64,000 bases of DNA, taken from assembly GCA_034428935.1 (NCBI GenBank), contig DAOUHB010000066.1, positions 1-64,000 of the forward strand, read 5' to 3'. The stretch's first letter is position 1. Each line of letters opens with the position of its first letter. Positions 52,533-60,893 of this stretch are shown in pieces. Under the pieces are notes generated by a model. That model was not told the origin of the DNA. It saw only the letters and a list, made by a program, of their open reading frames with translations, and ran no database searches. The translations under genes and the position numbers were made by a program. This stretch comes from JAAYZQ01 sp034428935. Lineage in GTDB: Bacteria > Chloroflexota > Anaerolineae > JAAYZQ01.

Positions 52533-53706
52533 TGAGCACCAGCTCCACGGCCTGAACGACGCTGCGGGCAGCGGCGGCCATGGACCACTCCGCGGCGATG
52601 GCGAGGGAGCGGCGCCCCATGGCTGCCCGCAGGTCGGGATCCTGCAGAATGAGGGACAGCCCATGGGCCAGCGCCTCCACGTCGCCGGCCGGAAACAGGT
52701 AGCCGTTCTCGCCGTCGGCGACGAGATCGGCAGCCGTGCCGATGGCATCGGCGCAGACTACGGGCAGGCCGAACAGGAGGGCCTCGGACAGGGCTTTGGG
52801 CGAAGGATCGTAGTCGGAAGCCACGACAAAGACGTCGGCCGCCGCGTTGTAGCCGCAGACCATCCGCTGGTTGGCCCAGCCGACGATGTGGGCGTCCTTC
52901 ACCGCCAGCTCCCCGACCATGGAGGCAAGACGCTCCCGCTCCGGCCCGTCTCCAACCAGGATCAGTCCGGCAGGCAAGCCACCCTCTTGCAGGCGAGCGA
53001 CGGCCGCCACGAGATCGTGGAGGCGCTTGCGGGGAATCATGTTGGCGACGCTTGCCACGTGAAACACCCCGTCGTCGAGGCCAACCTGCCGCTTGGGCGA
53101 CAGGGGGTTGGCCAGGATCGCTGCGCGCTGCGCCTCAAAGAAGACATTGTCCACGGCACAGGGGATCAGGGCCATGCGGGCCCGCTCCGCGCCGTGCTCC
53201 TCGAACCAGAGCCGGTTCCCGGTGCAACTATAGAGGACACGGTCCGCATACCGGATCATGGTTGCTGCTGCCCGGTGCTTTAGCGGGTGACCGGAGAGGC
53301 GTCCGTGGGAGCCCGGAGTGGCTTCGCCGCGGAAGATGACCTTCGTGCCCGCGCTCTTGGCGGCCAGCAGGGCGAGCCAATCGGTGAGCTGGGTGTAGCC
53401 CTGGATCATCAGGACATCGTAGCGTTCTCTCACCAGCCAAGAGACGACGCCAGGATTTATACGAGAGAGCGGCTGCGGCCAGCCGACACGACCCAGGTTG
53501 AGGAGAAAGTGGTGGCGATATCCGTCCAGCAGAGCAACATCCCACTCTTCCTCGTACTGCGGCTTGTTCCCCCGGCGGGCGCAATACAGCACCGTCAAGT
53601 CGACGGCACCACTCGCCGCGATCTCGCGATAGAGGGGCGCGTGATATTGAACGGGATGAAGCGCCAGGATTGCGAGCCTGGGTCGGTGAAGCCGCGCGGG
53701 CATCAT
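52522..53706 (-). CDS. Glycosyltransferase family 4
   Basis: About 394 residues: LAILALHPVQYHAPLYREIA with the acceptor site, ANMIPRKRLHDLVAAVARL donor domain, LVGDGPERERLASM, and DPSPKALSEALLFGLPVVC in place of the usual EX7E (the first Glu is Asp). A retaining GT. Start is ATG 53706 (MM); an ATG at 53736 adds ten residues. The upstream gene ends at 53759. Confidence 0.82.
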   Translation of the reverse strand: MMPARLHRPRLAILALHPVQYHAPLYREIAASGAVDLTVLYCARRGNKPQYEEEWDVALLDGYRHHFLLNLGRVGWPQPLSRINPGVVSWLVRERYDVLMIQGYTQLTDWLALLAAKSAGTKVIFRGEATPGSHGRLSGHPLKHRAAATMIRYADRVLYSCTGNRLWFEEHGAERARMALIPCAVDNVFFEAQRAAILANPLSPKRQVGLDDGVFHVASVANMIPRKRLHDLVAAVARLQEGGLPAGLILVGDGPERERLASMVGELAVKDAHIVGWANQRMVCGYNAAADVFVVASDYDPSPKALSEALLFGLPVVCADAIGTAADLVADGENGYLFPAGDVEALAHGLSLILQDPDLRAAMGRRSLAIAAEWSMAAAARSVVQAVELVLNGR

Positions 53707-53758
53707 GCCGGCCCCCGGCCTCGCCTGCAATCCCATCCGCCGATCAACCTTTCCTCTC

Positions 53759-55237
53759 TCATGGCGCGCCCGTCGCAGCCGCCGGCAGAGCAAATCCAAA
53801 GACGTCATCGAACTCGAAATCCCCGTCTCCAACCTCGGAGCGCGGTCGCATCCAGCCCGCAAAATCCTGGTCCCAGGACAGCGGCGGAACCAGGTTGGCC
53901 AGGCTGAAGAACTCGGGTGAAGGCGCCAGGTGCGCCAGGTCGACCACGATCTCGTAGTATGCCCTTCGCTCCTCGGCGGTGTGCTGCTCGGCCCCTCCAT
54001 AGCGGGCCATGTGCGCCCGTGGAAAGTCACCCGCCACACGCCAGCGCCCGCCGTAGACCATTGGCCGATCCCCGGGAACGGGCCCGCTGGCGGTCACGAC
54101 AAAGGTGTCGGGCCCCTCGGCCGCGGGCACGTGGATTTGCGCCACCGGGTTCCCGGCCGTGCCACGTGGATAGACCGGGGTGCCCGCGCAGGGCGGCACC
54201 CAGGCCGGCTCCACGTAGCCGGGCAGACAGGTGGCAAAGCCTTCCAGGGGCAGCCACGAGGTGCCGCTGTTGGGCCACAGGTTGGCCTGCCGAAAGGCCT
54301 CCGCGTACATCTGCCCATCGGGCCCTCGCCAGTAGAGGGTGCCCAGCACCTCGGCACCTGCTTCCAGGACGTCGGCGTCCAGGTCAAGACCCCACAGGGA
54401 CCGGCCCGAACTCGGGTCCGCCAGCGCGGCGGCCCCGATCCTCTCAGACGCTAGAACCCAGTTGGGCGCCCAGTCCGGGTCGATCGCGCCGTTTGTACAC
54501 GCCCCGGGACCAGGCGGCGAGGCACCGTCCCCCAGCCAGGACACCCAGCATTCTGCCTGGCTTTCACGGGCAAGGTCCAGGGCGCTACCGGACAGCAGGG
54601 CACGGAAGCGCTCCGTTGCTTCGTCCCGCTCGCCACCGAGGGCCAGGTACTTGGCCGCGGCCAGCTCCCCCTCGGGAGACAGCACTCCCCCGGCCAGGCT
54701 GTGCCGTGCCAGGGCCAGGTAGTACTCTTGCACGATCTCGGCCGGCACCCGCCCGGGTGCCAGGCCAAGGCCGGCCTGGTAAGCGGCCGCCGCCTCGGAC
54801 CAGCGCCCGTCCAGGGCCCACACCAGGCCCAGGGTCCAGGCGTCCCAGGCGGCCCGGCAGCGCTCCTCCGTCCAGGGCTGCTCCATAGCCCAGGAGGAAG
54901 GCCGCAGGGTTTCGGCGGCCTGGCGCAGAGCGCGCGGGTCGGCCCAGGCTGGCGGCGATTGGCCCAGGGCGTCGCGGATCCACTGCCGGTCGCTCCAGCC
55001 CTTGGCCCTCAGGAGGGAGCGCCAGGCGGAGGGGCCGTTGGCCGGCAGCCGCACAGCCTGCTCCAGGTATCCCATGTGCGGAGAGGAGGACTGGTCTCCG
55101 CAGGGACCCGTCCCGGCAAGGAGAAGGAGGTGCCCCAGGTTGCGCTGCAGCGCGGCAGCCAGGACGTCGCCAGAAAGCAGCAGTCCGGCTACCAGTATCA
55201 GAGGAAGCAGCAGAGCGACGGCTTTTCGCAAATCCAA
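53759..55237 (-). CDS. Membrane-anchored protein of unknown function with TPR-like helices
   Basis: A 492-residue protein with an N-terminal membrane span (about 4-26, AVALLLPLILVAGLLLSGDVL). Residues 50-230 are Ala/Leu-rich helices with TPR-like pairs (WSEAAAAYQAGLGLAPGRV). Then YWRGPDGQMYAEAFRQANLWPNSG and a C-terminal ~200-residue beta-rich domain with many Trp/Pro. No family recognised. Likely exported and acting on the surface glycan, by location. TTG 55237 follows TAGGGA, directly after the flippase stop. Confidence 0.6.
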   Translation of the reverse strand: MDLRKAVALLLPLILVAGLLLSGDVLAAALQRNLGHLLLLAGTGPCGDQSSSPHMGYLEQAVRLPANGPSAWRSLLRAKGWSDRQWIRDALGQSPPAWADPRALRQAAETLRPSSWAMEQPWTEERCRAAWDAWTLGLVWALDGRWSEAAAAYQAGLGLAPGRVPAEIVQEYYLALARHSLAGGVLSPEGELAAAKYLALGGERDEATERFRALLSGSALDLARESQAECWVSWLGDGASPPGPGACTNGAIDPDWAPNWVLASERIGAAALADPSSGRSLWGLDLDADVLEAGAEVLGTLYWRGPDGQMYAEAFRQANLWPNSGTSWLPLEGFATCLPGYVEPAWVPPCAGTPVYPRGTAGNPVAQIHVPAAEGPDTFVVTASGPVPGDRPMVYGGRWRVAGDFPRAHMARYGGAEQHTAEERRAYYEIVVDLAHLAPSPEFFSLANLVPPLSWDQDFAGWMRPRSEVGDGDFEFDDVFGFALPAAATGAP

Positions 55238-55240
55238 TCC

Positions 55241-56620
55241 CTACCGGAGCCGCCCTGCCCTTGCCCGCGACAGGGTCGCCGTGACCTCCGAGGCCCGGGG
55301 GAGCAGCAGGTCGCCGAGGCTGAGGGGAGTGCGGTGGGTCACACGTTGGGCAAGGACGATCATGACCACGAGATAACTCGCCAGGGAGGCAATGGCCGCC
55401 CCCATGAGGTCCAGCGGCCTGAGCAAGAGCGCCAGGCAAACGGCGGTCACGACGAGGCCCAGGATCTCACCCCACAGGACGTCGCCCGGAAAGCCCAGAC
55501 CCCGCAAGCCGGCGCGCAGCACACCGCTGAAGGCATCGAACCCGGCCGCGACGAGGAGGACGAGGGCCGCCGGAATCGCCCGCGAGTAGGGGCTGCCAAA
55601 GAGGAGGGGCAGAACCAGGGGCGTGATGAGCGCCAGCACCACGAGCGTGGGCACGACGGTGATGACCCCCAGGCGGGCCCCCTGGCCAAGCCTGGCGCTC
55701 TGCCGCGCGGGGTCCAGCTTCTCGGAGGCGATCCTGGGGACGAGGACGCTGGCGATGGCCTGCAGCAGCACCCGCAGCAAGGCCCCGCTCCAGGAGACGG
55801 CCACGACGTACAGGCCCAGAGACTCGGGAGAGAGGAACGCGGCCATGAGCATCTGGTCGAGGCGCACGTTGAGCATGGCGGGCACAAATGCCAGCACCGA
55901 CGGCAGGCCATAGCCAAGCAGGGGCCGCCACAGCCGCGGCTCGACTCGAAAGGGGCCCCCCAGCTTGGGCAGCGCCAGCAGGGCAAAGGGCAGCGCCAAC
56001 GCCGCATAGCCCAGGAGATAGCTTCTCGACAGGCCTGCAGCGTCAGCCGTGCCCCGCGCCCAGCCCAGGAGCAGCACGACCAGCCAGACAAGGGCAGGCA
56101 AGAGGCGCATGACGTTCCATCGGGCGATCTTGCCCAGTCCCTGCATGGGAAAGGTGAACAGGCCCACCGTCGCCGACAGCAACACGATGAGCAGGTAAAA
56201 GCGTGCCGCTTCGACCACGGCCGGCGCCTGGGCCCTGAGGATCACGGGCATGAGCAGGTAGGCACCCAGGGCAAAGGGAATGCTGGACAGGACCGTGAGA
56301 GCCATTCCAGAAGCAAACCATCTTCCGCCTTTCGATGGCTCCCTGGCGGCAAAGTACACCAGGGCTTCCGTTACACCCAGCACGCCCAGCGAGGCGACCA
56401 TGGTCGGGAACACCTGGATGGCGGCCAGCTCCCCGCGGCCCGCCGGTCCCAGGAGGCGAGCCGCGAGCATGCCGGTGAGGAAGCCAAAGCCTGTGATCAC
56501 GGCGTTGGCGCCGGCGGTCTGAACGGTCTGGCTTAGAAAGGAACTCTCTTCTTGCACGGCGCGACAACCTTCGACGGTACCAGCATCCCGTTGCGAATTC
56601 GGGAAATTGTCGTCGCTCAT
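55241..56620 (-). CDS. Polysaccharide flippase, MOP superfamily (Wzx-like)
   Basis: A 459-residue protein with 12-14 spans; N-terminal LSQTVQTAGANAVITGFGFLTGMLAARLLGPAGRGELA has the LGPxxxGxxA signature of Wzx/RfbX. It moves the undecaprenyl-linked repeat unit across the membrane. ATG 56620 overlaps the wecB stop (ATGA), so they are co-translated. C-terminal SYLVVMIVLAQRVTHRT ends after the last span. Confidence 0.87.
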   Translation of the reverse strand: MSDDNFPNSQRDAGTVEGCRAVQEESSFLSQTVQTAGANAVITGFGFLTGMLAARLLGPAGRGELAAIQVFPTMVASLGVLGVTEALVYFAAREPSKGGRWFASGMALTVLSSIPFALGAYLLMPVILRAQAPAVVEAARFYLLIVLLSATVGLFTFPMQGLGKIARWNVMRLLPALVWLVVLLLGWARGTADAAGLSRSYLLGYAALALPFALLALPKLGGPFRVEPRLWRPLLGYGLPSVLAFVPAMLNVRLDQMLMAAFLSPESLGLYVVAVSWSGALLRVLLQAIASVLVPRIASEKLDPARQSARLGQGARLGVITVVPTLVVLALITPLVLPLLFGSPYSRAIPAALVLLVAAGFDAFSGVLRAGLRGLGFPGDVLWGEILGLVVTAVCLALLLRPLDLMGAAIASLASYLVVMIVLAQRVTHRTPLSLGDLLLPRASEVTATLSRARAGRLR

Positions 56621-57795
56621 GCCGGGACCCGAATCCCTGGCAGCCCCTGATAGGCGGGCGCCCGCCACGGCTCCACCGCCTCGCCAAGGAGCGCGGCGGC
56701 GATGCGCTCCGCCGCCTGGCCATCGCCGTACGGGTTGACGGCCCGCGCCATGGCTGCATAGGCCGCAGGATCGTCCAGCAGGCGCCGGGCGGCGGCCACG
56801 ATGCGCCCGCGGTCGGTGCCTACCACCTGCACCGTACCGGCTGCCACCGCTTCCGGACGCTCCGTCACCTCCCGCAGGACAAGGACCGGCTTGCCCAATC
56901 CCGGCGCCTCTTCCTGGATGCCGCCCGAGTCGGTCAGCACCAGGCAGGCGCGCTTCAGGAGGTTAACCAGCGCCAAATAGCTCAGAGGCGGCGTCAGGGT
57001 GACACCGGACTGGCCGGCCAGCAGCCGCGTCACGGTGCCCTGCACGGTGGGGTTGGGATGGACGGGGTACACCACGTGCAGGTCGCCTTCCGCCGCCACC
57101 AGGTCGACCAGGGCGCGGCAGATCTCTTCCAGCGGCCGCCCGAAGTTCTCCCGGCGGTGGGCCGTCACCAGCAGGAGGCGCCCGTCCCGGGGTATGGCCC
57201 CCAGGGGTCCGCCCGCTGGGTCGTAGGGCAGGCTCGCAGCCCACTGCAGAGCGTCAATGACCGGGTTGCCCGTCACCCGGATGCACTCGCCGGGTACTCC
57301 CTCACGCAGGAGGTTGTCGCGGGCCCAGTCGGTGGGCGCCAGGTGCAGGTCGGCGACGACGCTTGCCACACGCCGGTTCATCTCTTCGGGGAAGGGCTGC
57401 CAGCGGTCGTGGGTGCGCAGGCCGGCCTCGACGTGGGCCACCCGTGCCCGGGCATAGAAGGCGGCAATGGAGGCGGCCAGGACGGTGGTGGTGTCGCCCT
57501 GGACCAGGACCCAGTCGGGCCTTTCGGCCCGCAAGATCGGCTCCAAGCGGGCCAACACGGCGGCCGCCACCTGGGTGGGCGACTGGTCCTCGGCCATGAC
57601 GTCCAGGTCATAGTCGGGCGCGATGCCAAAAAGGTGGAGAACCTGGTCGAGCAACCGGCGGTGCTGCGCCGTGACACACACGCGGCAGTCCACCCGGCCG
57701 GGACGGCGGCGAAGCGCTCGGATCACAGGCGCCATCTTGATGGCCTCGGGGCGCGTGCCGACAACCGATAGGACCTTTATTCGGGTTTTTTTCAT
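56617..57795 (-). CDS. wecB: UDP-N-acetylglucosamine 2-epimerase (non-hydrolysing)
   Basis: A 392-residue enzyme with VVGTRPEAIKMAPVIRAL, QGDTTTVLA, HVEAGLRT, AHRRENFGRPL and LTDSGGIQEEAP, all typical WecB. It interconverts UDP-GlcNAc and UDP-ManNAc, supplying ManNAc for the glycan. ATG 57795. The 116-base gap upstream (57796-57911) contains no gene and no clear promoter. Confidence 0.95.
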   Translation of the reverse strand: MKKTRIKVLSVVGTRPEAIKMAPVIRALRRRPGRVDCRVCVTAQHRRLLDQVLHLFGIAPDYDLDVMAEDQSPTQVAAAVLARLEPILRAERPDWVLVQGDTTTVLAASIAAFYARARVAHVEAGLRTHDRWQPFPEEMNRRVASVVADLHLAPTDWARDNLLREGVPGECIRVTGNPVIDALQWAASLPYDPAGGPLGAIPRDGRLLLVTAHRRENFGRPLEEICRALVDLVAAEGDLHVVYPVHPNPTVQGTVTRLLAGQSGVTLTPPLSYLALVNLLKRACLVLTDSGGIQEEAPGLGKPVLVLREVTERPEAVAAGTVQVVGTDRGRIVAAARRLLDDPAAYAAMARAVNPYGDGQAAERIAAALLGEAVEPWRAPAYQGLPGIRVPA

Positions 57796-57911
57796 TCGGG
57801 ATCAGTGGATATGCGGGGTTTGTCAATGGAGCTTTGATGAGGGGTCGTTGCGTTATCCGTCGTTTCCTATATCCGCTGCCTCCTTCGTCCGCTTATTGGG
57901 ATCTGGTGTGC
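57796..57911. other. Intergenic gap upstream of wecB
   Basis: No gene, hairpin or terminator is clear here. A minus-strand TTGACA (57823-57828) lacks a matching -10 box at the usual distance, so a promoter is not called. Confidence 0.5.
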
Positions 57912-58889
57912 TTATCGGCTGTTCGTCTCGATCTCCCGCGCCCAATCGCGGTTGTCGCGGTACCAGTCCACCAGGCGCTCCACACCCTGTCGAAAGGGCA
58001 CCTGGGGGCGCCAGCCCAGGAACTGTTCCGCCCGGCCGATGTCCGCCCAGGTGGCCGGCACGTCGGCTGGGTGGGCCGGACGAAACTCCAGGATCGCCTG
58101 CCGGCCGGCCAGCTCTTCCACCAAGCGCACCAGGTCCATGAGGACCACCGGCTGATCGGAGCCGAGGTTGATGACCTGGTAGTCAAGGTGCCGGAGGCCG
58201 GCCACGGTGCCCCGGGCAATGTCGTCCACGTAGGTGAAATCACGCGACTGGCGCCCGTCGCCATAGACGGTCACCGGCCGCCCCTCGCAGATCCACTGCA
58301 CGAAGCGAAAGGGGCTCATGTCGGGCCGGCCCGCGGGGCCATAGACCGTGAAGTAGCGGAACACCGTGACGTCGAGGCCATAGAGGGCGTGATAGGTGTA
58401 GCACAGGGCCTCGGCGGCCTTCTTGGAGGCGGCGTAGGGCGAAAGGGGCCGGTCGGTGTTGGCATCCTCACGAAAGGGCAGCGCGTTGCTCGCCCCGTAG
58501 AGGCTGGAGGTGGAAGCCAGGACGAGCTTTTTTACGTCAAACTCGCGGCACAGCTCCAGCAGGTTGAGCGTGCCGGTCACGTTGGCTTCCAGGTAGATCC
58601 ACGGGTCTTGCACCGAGGGCCGGACGCCGGCCCGGGCGGCCAGGTTGATGACGGCGTCCGGGGGCGAGTTCTGGAAACAGGGCCGCAAAGCCCGGCGGTC
58701 GGCGATGTCGAGGCGCTGAAAGCGAAATCCGGGCCTGGCCTGAAGCCGTGCCAGGCGCCACTCCTTCAGGCGCACGTCATAGGCATCGTTGAGGTTGTCC
58801 ACGCCGGTGACGGTGTGCCCCTCGTCGAGGAGGAGCTCCGCGACCTTGCTGGCAATAAAGCCGGCTGTGCCCGTTATCAGTATGTGCAT
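57912..58889 (-). CDS. UDP-glucuronate 4-epimerase / GDP-mannose dehydratase-like SDR
   Basis: A 325-residue extended SDR: ILITGTAGFIASKVAELLL, VINLAARAGVRPSVQDPW, ASTSSLYGASN, SPYAASKKAAEAL (YxxxK) and FRYFTVYGPAGRPDMSPFRF. The RPDM and RAGVR segments resemble UDP-glucuronate 4-epimerases. It makes an alternative uronic acid or hexose. ATG 58889. Confidence 0.85.
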   Translation of the reverse strand: MHILITGTAGFIASKVAELLLDEGHTVTGVDNLNDAYDVRLKEWRLARLQARPGFRFQRLDIADRRALRPCFQNSPPDAVINLAARAGVRPSVQDPWIYLEANVTGTLNLLELCREFDVKKLVLASTSSLYGASNALPFREDANTDRPLSPYAASKKAAEALCYTYHALYGLDVTVFRYFTVYGPAGRPDMSPFRFVQWICEGRPVTVYGDGRQSRDFTYVDDIARGTVAGLRHLDYQVINLGSDQPVVLMDLVRLVEELAGRQAILEFRPAHPADVPATWADIGRAEQFLGWRPQVPFRQGVERLVDWYRDNRDWAREIETNSR

Positions 58890-58977
58890 GGTCTACAACA
58901 ACTCGTCAATGGCTTGCAAAGGGCCGCAGGCGGTCCGCCAGCCGGTCCTGGGGAAGGGTATACAAGCGCCGGAACCG

Positions 58978-59997
58978 CTAGTCAAAGAGGTGTTGGTGGG
59001 CGACGACCCAGTCGTGAAGGCGCCGCACACCCTCCTCTTTGCCAACACGCGGCCGCCAGCCCAGCTCGCGCTCCGCCTTGCCGATGTCGGCCACAAAGAT
59101 GCGCTGGTCGCCGGGGCGCCAGCCGGCGCGCCCAACGGGCACGTCCCGACCCAGCAGGTTGCGGAGCATTGGCCCCAGCTCGGTCCAGACGGCCAGGGTG
59201 TTCTCCGGCCCACCGCCCACGTTATAGACCTGCCCGGCGGCGACGTCGATGCGGTCCACGGCCGCATCGTAAAGGGCCAGGAGGTCGTCGATCCAGAGGA
59301 CGTCGCGCACCTGCTTGCCGTCACCATAGATCGTGATGGGCCGGCCGGTGACGGCGGCGATGAGGAACCAGGCCACCCAGCCCTGATCCTCGACGCCGAA
59401 CTGGCGGATGCCATAGATGCAGCTTTGCCGGAAGACGACGGTCCTCAGGCCATAGATGCGCGCGTAATCGCGGACGTACTGATCGCCGGCACCCTTGCTG
59501 CAGCCGTAGGGTGAGTGAAAGTCCAGGGGATGCGTCTCGGGGATGCCCCGCGGATAGTCGCGATAGGCATAGTCGTGCTCGCGCTCCACGACGACCACGT
59601 CCTCCATGCCGCCATAGACCTTGTTGGTGGAAGCATAGAGCACGATGGGCGGCGCGGGCGACAGGCGGGCTGCTTCCAGCACGTTGAACGTGCCCAGGGC
59701 ATTCACCTCGAAATCGTGACGCGGGTCTGTCACCGAGGTGGTGACGGCCACCTGCGAAGCCAGGTGATAGACGACATCGGCGCCCGCCACCGCAGAGCGC
59801 AGCCTCTCAATATCCCGGACGTCGGCCTCCACCAGTGTCCAGCGGGAGCCGTGGCCCGCCCGCAGCCAGTCGACGTTGGTCGTGGCGCCGCGGCGCGATA
59901 GGTCGTCGTAGACGGTCACCTGGTGTCCCTGCTCCAGGAGCCGATGGGCCAGGTTGCTGCCAATAAACCCTGCTCCCCCGGTAATGAGTGCCTTCAT
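58978..59997 (-). CDS. CDP-paratose 2-epimerase-like SDR
   Basis: A 339-residue extended SDR: ALITGGAGFIGSNLAHRLLEQGH, VYHLASQVAVTTSV, YASTNKVYGGMEDV, SPYGCSKGAGDQYV (YxxxK) and FRQSCIYGIRQFGVEDQGWVAWF, the last strongly like RfbE CDP-paratose/tyvelose 2-epimerases. The true substrate may be another NDP-sugar. Start ATG 59997 follows GAGGAGAG; an upstream GTG is within the leader. It is the first structural gene after the NusG-like gene. Confidence 0.85.
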   Translation of the reverse strand: MKALITGGAGFIGSNLAHRLLEQGHQVTVYDDLSRRGATTNVDWLRAGHGSRWTLVEADVRDIERLRSAVAGADVVYHLASQVAVTTSVTDPRHDFEVNALGTFNVLEAARLSPAPPIVLYASTNKVYGGMEDVVVVEREHDYAYRDYPRGIPETHPLDFHSPYGCSKGAGDQYVRDYARIYGLRTVVFRQSCIYGIRQFGVEDQGWVAWFLIAAVTGRPITIYGDGKQVRDVLWIDDLLALYDAAVDRIDVAAGQVYNVGGGPENTLAVWTELGPMLRNLLGRDVPVGRAGWRPGDQRIFVADIGKAERELGWRPRVGKEEGVRRLHDWVVAHQHLFD

Positions 59998-60184
59998 AAC
60001 TCTCCTCGTATGGCAAACCAATGTACGGCCGTCGGGCAGCCCCTGCCTTCCGCGGGCAAGCTCCGCCCATCTGGCACAACCCTGTTCCAGATTCTGGACA
60101 GAGCCTGTGGGCAGCCAACGGCCTGCCGCCTATGTGCGAAAAGCCAACCTCCCTGGTCCGGCACGGCCTTGCGCGGAAGCCGTG
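59998..60184 (-). promoter_or_regulatory. Structured leader between the NusG-like gene and the first glycan gene
   Basis: No gene. On the minus strand there are a seven-pair hairpin GCACGGC / GCCGTGC (60179-60185 with 60161-60167, 11-base loop) directly after the nusG stop, a bulged CTGTCCAG / CTGG(A)ACAG hairpin (60082-60101), and GC-rich inverted segments near 60035-60060. Leader structures at this position are the expected loading sites for RfaH/LoaP-type factors; that is inference. Confidence 0.4.
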
Positions 60185-60673
60185 CTAGATGGGAGCGATG
60201 GCGCTATAGTCTGTATCAACGGCCGTCATTCGCCCCATGACTTTCAAAAGCACGCGAACGCGATCTGCGGATGATAGGGGCCGGTCAAAGATGGCGTCCA
60301 GGTCACGCAGCGGCCCCGAGCAGAACCGAACCCGGTCCCCCTGTTTCAAGCGCGGGTAACCAATCTCGTCCGCCTCGCTCAGCCGGCGGCGGATCAGGTC
60401 CACCAGTTCTTCGGCGACGATGGCCGGTTGTTCGCCAAAGCTGACGATGCGGCGGATGCCGGGCATCCAGGCAATGGACGATTGAGGCGTGTCGTTGAAA
60501 TCAAAGCGGGCAAAAAGATAGCACGGAAAGTAGACCATCTCGTCGGGGCGGTCGCTTCGCCGGACCTTGCGCCGCACCGTGGGTAAAAAGGTCTCGAAAC
60601 CCTGCTCTACCAATAAACCATGTACCTGTCGCTCTTTGCGCGGTTGCGTATATAGAGCATACCAGTGCTTCAT
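60185..60673 (-). CDS. NusG/RfaH/LoaP-like transcription elongation factor paralogue
   Basis: A 162-residue protein: NGN domain KHWYALYTQPRKERQVHGLLVEQGFETFLPTV, FPCYLFARFDFND, and IRRIVSFGEQPAIV, then a C-terminal KOW-type segment (LKQGDRVRFCSGPLRDLDAIF). It is much shorter in the NGN insert than housekeeping NusG and is placed at the head of a glycan operon, like RfaH, UpxY and LoaP, which let RNA polymerase read through long loci. ATG 60673 with AGGGAGAAG; an upstream in-frame start (60727) is less likely. Confidence 0.85.
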   Translation of the reverse strand: MKHWYALYTQPRKERQVHGLLVEQGFETFLPTVRRKVRRSDRPDEMVYFPCYLFARFDFNDTPQSSIAWMPGIRRIVSFGEQPAIVAEELVDLIRRRLSEADEIGYPRLKQGDRVRFCSGPLRDLDAIFDRPLSSADRVRVLLKVMGRMTAVDTDYSAIAPI

Positions 60674-60804
60674 CGCGTTCTTCTCCCTTTTCCCCCTACC
60701 CACCAACCGGGGAGCGCCCATAGGCACCTTCCCTGTTTGGCCTGTGACGCGTGCCTGGGCGAGGCTTCAACGAACGTGGGGATCGACCTTTGAGCATGCC
60801 GTGC

Positions 60805-60833
60805 ATTGTACACACTTCGAACCCCCTTGTCAA
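60805..60833 (-). promoter_or_regulatory. Promoter of the NusG-like gene and glycan operon
   Basis: Perfect TTGACA (60828-60833), 17 bases, TACAAT (60805-60810) on the minus strand. The leader to the start codon is about 125 bases. Confidence 0.85.
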
Positions 60834-60841
60834 ATCCTCGC

Positions 60842-60866
60842 GTCTCTGGCAGGAGCTCCTGGAGAC
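60842..60866. promoter_or_regulatory. Interrupted palindrome just upstream of the operon promoter
   Basis: GTCTC-TGG-CAGGAG / CTCCTG-GAGAC: a perfect 12-base CAGGAGCTCCTG centre (60850-60861) with GTCTC/GAGAC arms, nine bases from the -35 box. It could be an operator or a terminator for mazG; there is no T-run. Confidence 0.5.
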
Positions 60867-60893
60867 TGTGGATCTTGCACCTGGTTCCCGATT

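Noticed and set aside
57823..57828. Promoter for wecB from the lone TTGACA
   Set aside because: No -10 box at 16-18 bases; the sequence there is GATCCC.
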